Of a DNA stretch of 6,720 nucleotides, positions 5,971 through 6,720 are shown one piece after another. Each line of letters opens with the position of its first letter. The first letter of the stretch is position 1. Location of the stretch: assembly GCA_046728975.1 (NCBI GenBank), contig JBKPFU010000171.1, positions 1-6,720 on the forward strand. The letters run 5' to 3'. The position numbers and the translations under genes were made by a program. Source of the DNA: JBKPFU01 sp046728975. GTDB lineage: Bacteria; Actinomycetota; Thermoleophilia; Gaiellales; Gaiellaceae. Below the pieces are notes generated by a model. The model was not told the origin of the DNA. It saw nothing but the letters and a program-made list of their open reading frames with translations, and did no database searches.

Positions 5971-5992
5971 GAGACGTCGCAAGCGACGTCTC
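5971..5992 (-). terminator. perfect 10-bp-stem hairpin overlapping the trmD stop codon
   Basis: GAGACGTCGC-TT-GCGACGTCTC is a perfect inverted repeat (real loop likely 4 nt or more after fraying). Its first two bases are the last two of the trmD TGA. It is followed by TGTCAGG rather than a U-tract, so as a terminator it would be the U-less kind reported for actinobacteria. It is 5 bp from the second hairpin, and the pair occupies more than half of the 97-bp gap. It may attenuate read-through from rimM-trmD into lepB-rplS, or protect the upstream mRNA 3' end. Confidence 0.5.
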
Positions 5993-6653
5993 ACGCTTTG
6001 GCCTCGCGCAGCCGGCTCTGCTCCCGGCGCCACTCGTCGATTCTTCCGTGGTCGCCGGAGAGCAGGACGTCGGGCACGCGCCAGCCGCGAAAGTCGGCCG
6101 GTCGGGTGTAGTGCGGATACTCGAGGCCACCCTCGAGCTCCGCGGAGAAGCTTTCGATCAGCGACGACTCCTCGCTCCCGAGCGCACCGGGCAACCGGCG
6201 CGCGATCGCGTCGATCATCACCATCGCCGGGAGCTCCCCGCCCGAGAGGACGTAGGGGCCGATCGAGATCGCGTCCGAGGCGAGGTGGATGAGGATCCGC
6301 TCGTCGAACCCTTCGAAACGCGCCGACAGAAGCGTCAGGCGCTCCTCGCCGGCGAGCTCCTCGACCACGCTCTGCGTCAGCTGCCGGCCCTGGGGCGTCA
6401 GCGCGATCACGCGGTGCTCCGGGACGGCGCCATACGCCGCCTCCAGCGCCGCGGCGACGACATCCACACGGAGCACCATCCCAGCGCCGCCTCCGTACGG
6501 CTCGTCGTCGATCTGGCCGGCGCCGAGCGGAGTCGTGTCGCGGTAGTTGAAAAGCCGCAGATCCAGCTCCGTGCCGAGCACGGAGGCTACGGGCCGCTGC
6601 TCGGTCAGCCAGCCGAACGCGTGCGGAATCAGGGTGAAAACGTCGAGCTGCAA
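5991..6653 (-). CDS. trmD: tRNA (guanine37-N1)-methyltransferase TrmD
   Basis: TrmD methylates G37 next to the anticodon, preventing +1 frameshifting. The 220-residue protein has a SPOUT knot core with QLDVFTLIPHAF (2-13), NYRDTTPLGAGQIDDEPYGG (36-55), ARFEGFDERI (111-120), ISIGPYVLSGGELPAM (129-144), and the C-terminal YPHYTRPADFRGWRVPDVLL (179-198) with SGDHGRIDEWRR. Length is slightly below the usual 230-250. Deviations from consensus include ARFEG for GRYEG, IGPYVL for IGDYVL, and E167 aligned with the catalytic aspartate (D169 in E. coli/H. influenzae) in the segment that usually reads DSF and is ESF here; the partner Arg is kept at R152. The TTG at 6653 gives the family N-terminus; a CTG 12 nt upstream is less likely. 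The gene starts 13 nt after the rimM stop, a standard operon arrangement. Confidence 0.96.
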   Translation of the reverse strand: MQLDVFTLIPHAFGWLTEQRPVASVLGTELDLRLFNYRDTTPLGAGQIDDEPYGGGAGMVLRVDVVAAALEAAYGAVPEHRVIALTPQGRQLTQSVVEELAGEERLTLLSARFEGFDERILIHLASDAISIGPYVLSGGELPAMVMIDAIARRLPGALGSEESSLIESFSAELEGGLEYPHYTRPADFRGWRVPDVLLSGDHGRIDEWRREQSRLREAKA

Positions 6654-6666
6654 AGAGGGACTCAGG

Positions 6667-6720
6667 TTACAGAGCGTCTGTGAAGCCGGGCGCCACCTTG
6701 ATTCGACGGCGCTCGAGATC
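6667..6720 (-). CDS. rimM: C-terminal end of ribosome maturation factor RimM (partial)
   Basis: Only 17 codons and a TAA stop are in the window: DLERRRIKVAPGFTDAL. This matches the closing strand of the RimM PRC-barrel domain, typically a 'vDle.rrivV.pp.GLl' pattern, and rimM is the standard gene directly upstream of trmD. RimM helps mature the 30S subunit around helix 33b and S19. The call rests on this short match plus position, so it is good but not certain. Confidence 0.8.
   Translation of the reverse strand, partial: DLERRRIKVAPGFTDAL

Noticed and set aside
5894..6130. In-frame 79-codon upstream extension of the J-domain/signal peptidase ORF
   Set aside because: It runs through the spacer hairpins and into the conserved trmD C-terminus. 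The ATG at 5893 has its own AAGG site and begins right at the J-like module.
1..6720. CRISPR arrays, tRNA/rRNA genes, IS ends or attachment sites
   Set aside because: None seen. The window is almost entirely protein coding, with no spaced direct repeats, cloverleaf-like segments or transposase signatures.

Overview
The window is a high-GC bacterial chromosomal segment, roughly 70% G+C by eye. It carries the conserved ribosome-maturation/RNase HII/ComM neighbourhood. Composition, protein style (Arg/Ala-rich, SRALLDRFDL-type ComM, SCDSRVWG-type signal peptidase) and gene content point to Actinomycetota, with Thermoleophilia-like lineages as the best guess. That placement is an inference from sequence style, not from a search. 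The seven minus-strand genes fill most of the window and one gene is on the plus strand.

Read along the minus strand from the right edge, the layout is: the last 17 codons of rimM (ribosome maturation factor); trmD (tRNA m1G37 methyltransferase, TTG start); a 97-bp gap with two strong hairpins; a signal peptidase I gene whose product begins with a J-domain-like module; rplS (ribosomal protein L19) with a long acidic tail; rnhB (RNase HII), whose 5' end overlaps the rplS tail by roughly 95-125 bp in another frame; yraN (UPF0102 nuclease-like protein), overlapping rnhB by 26 bp; and a DNA methyltransferase with DPFAGSGTT and TSPPY motifs. A plus-strand gene for a secreted beta-propeller-like protein converges on the methyltransferase. 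The two genes share a 10-bp palindrome containing both stop codons. On the far side of that gene, comM (Mg-chelatase-like AAA+ ATPase) runs off the left edge on the minus strand, lacking about its last 75 residues.

The core genes form a translation and housekeeping operon: RimM and L19 in ribosome assembly, TrmD in tRNA modification, LepB in secretion, and RNase HII, YraN and ComM in nucleic-acid metabolism and recombination of incoming DNA. The methyltransferase and the secreted protein look like an accessory pair set between yraN and comM, which are commonly neighbours in high-GC Gram-positives.

The most unusual item is the signal peptidase. Its 306-residue product joins a J-domain-like N-terminus, in which the diagnostic HPD tripeptide reads HST, to a Pro/Ala-rich linker, one membrane segment and a complete serine/lysine signal peptidase catalytic domain. 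The rplS/rnhB dual-coding overlap and the hairpin pair between trmD and lepB are the next most interesting features.
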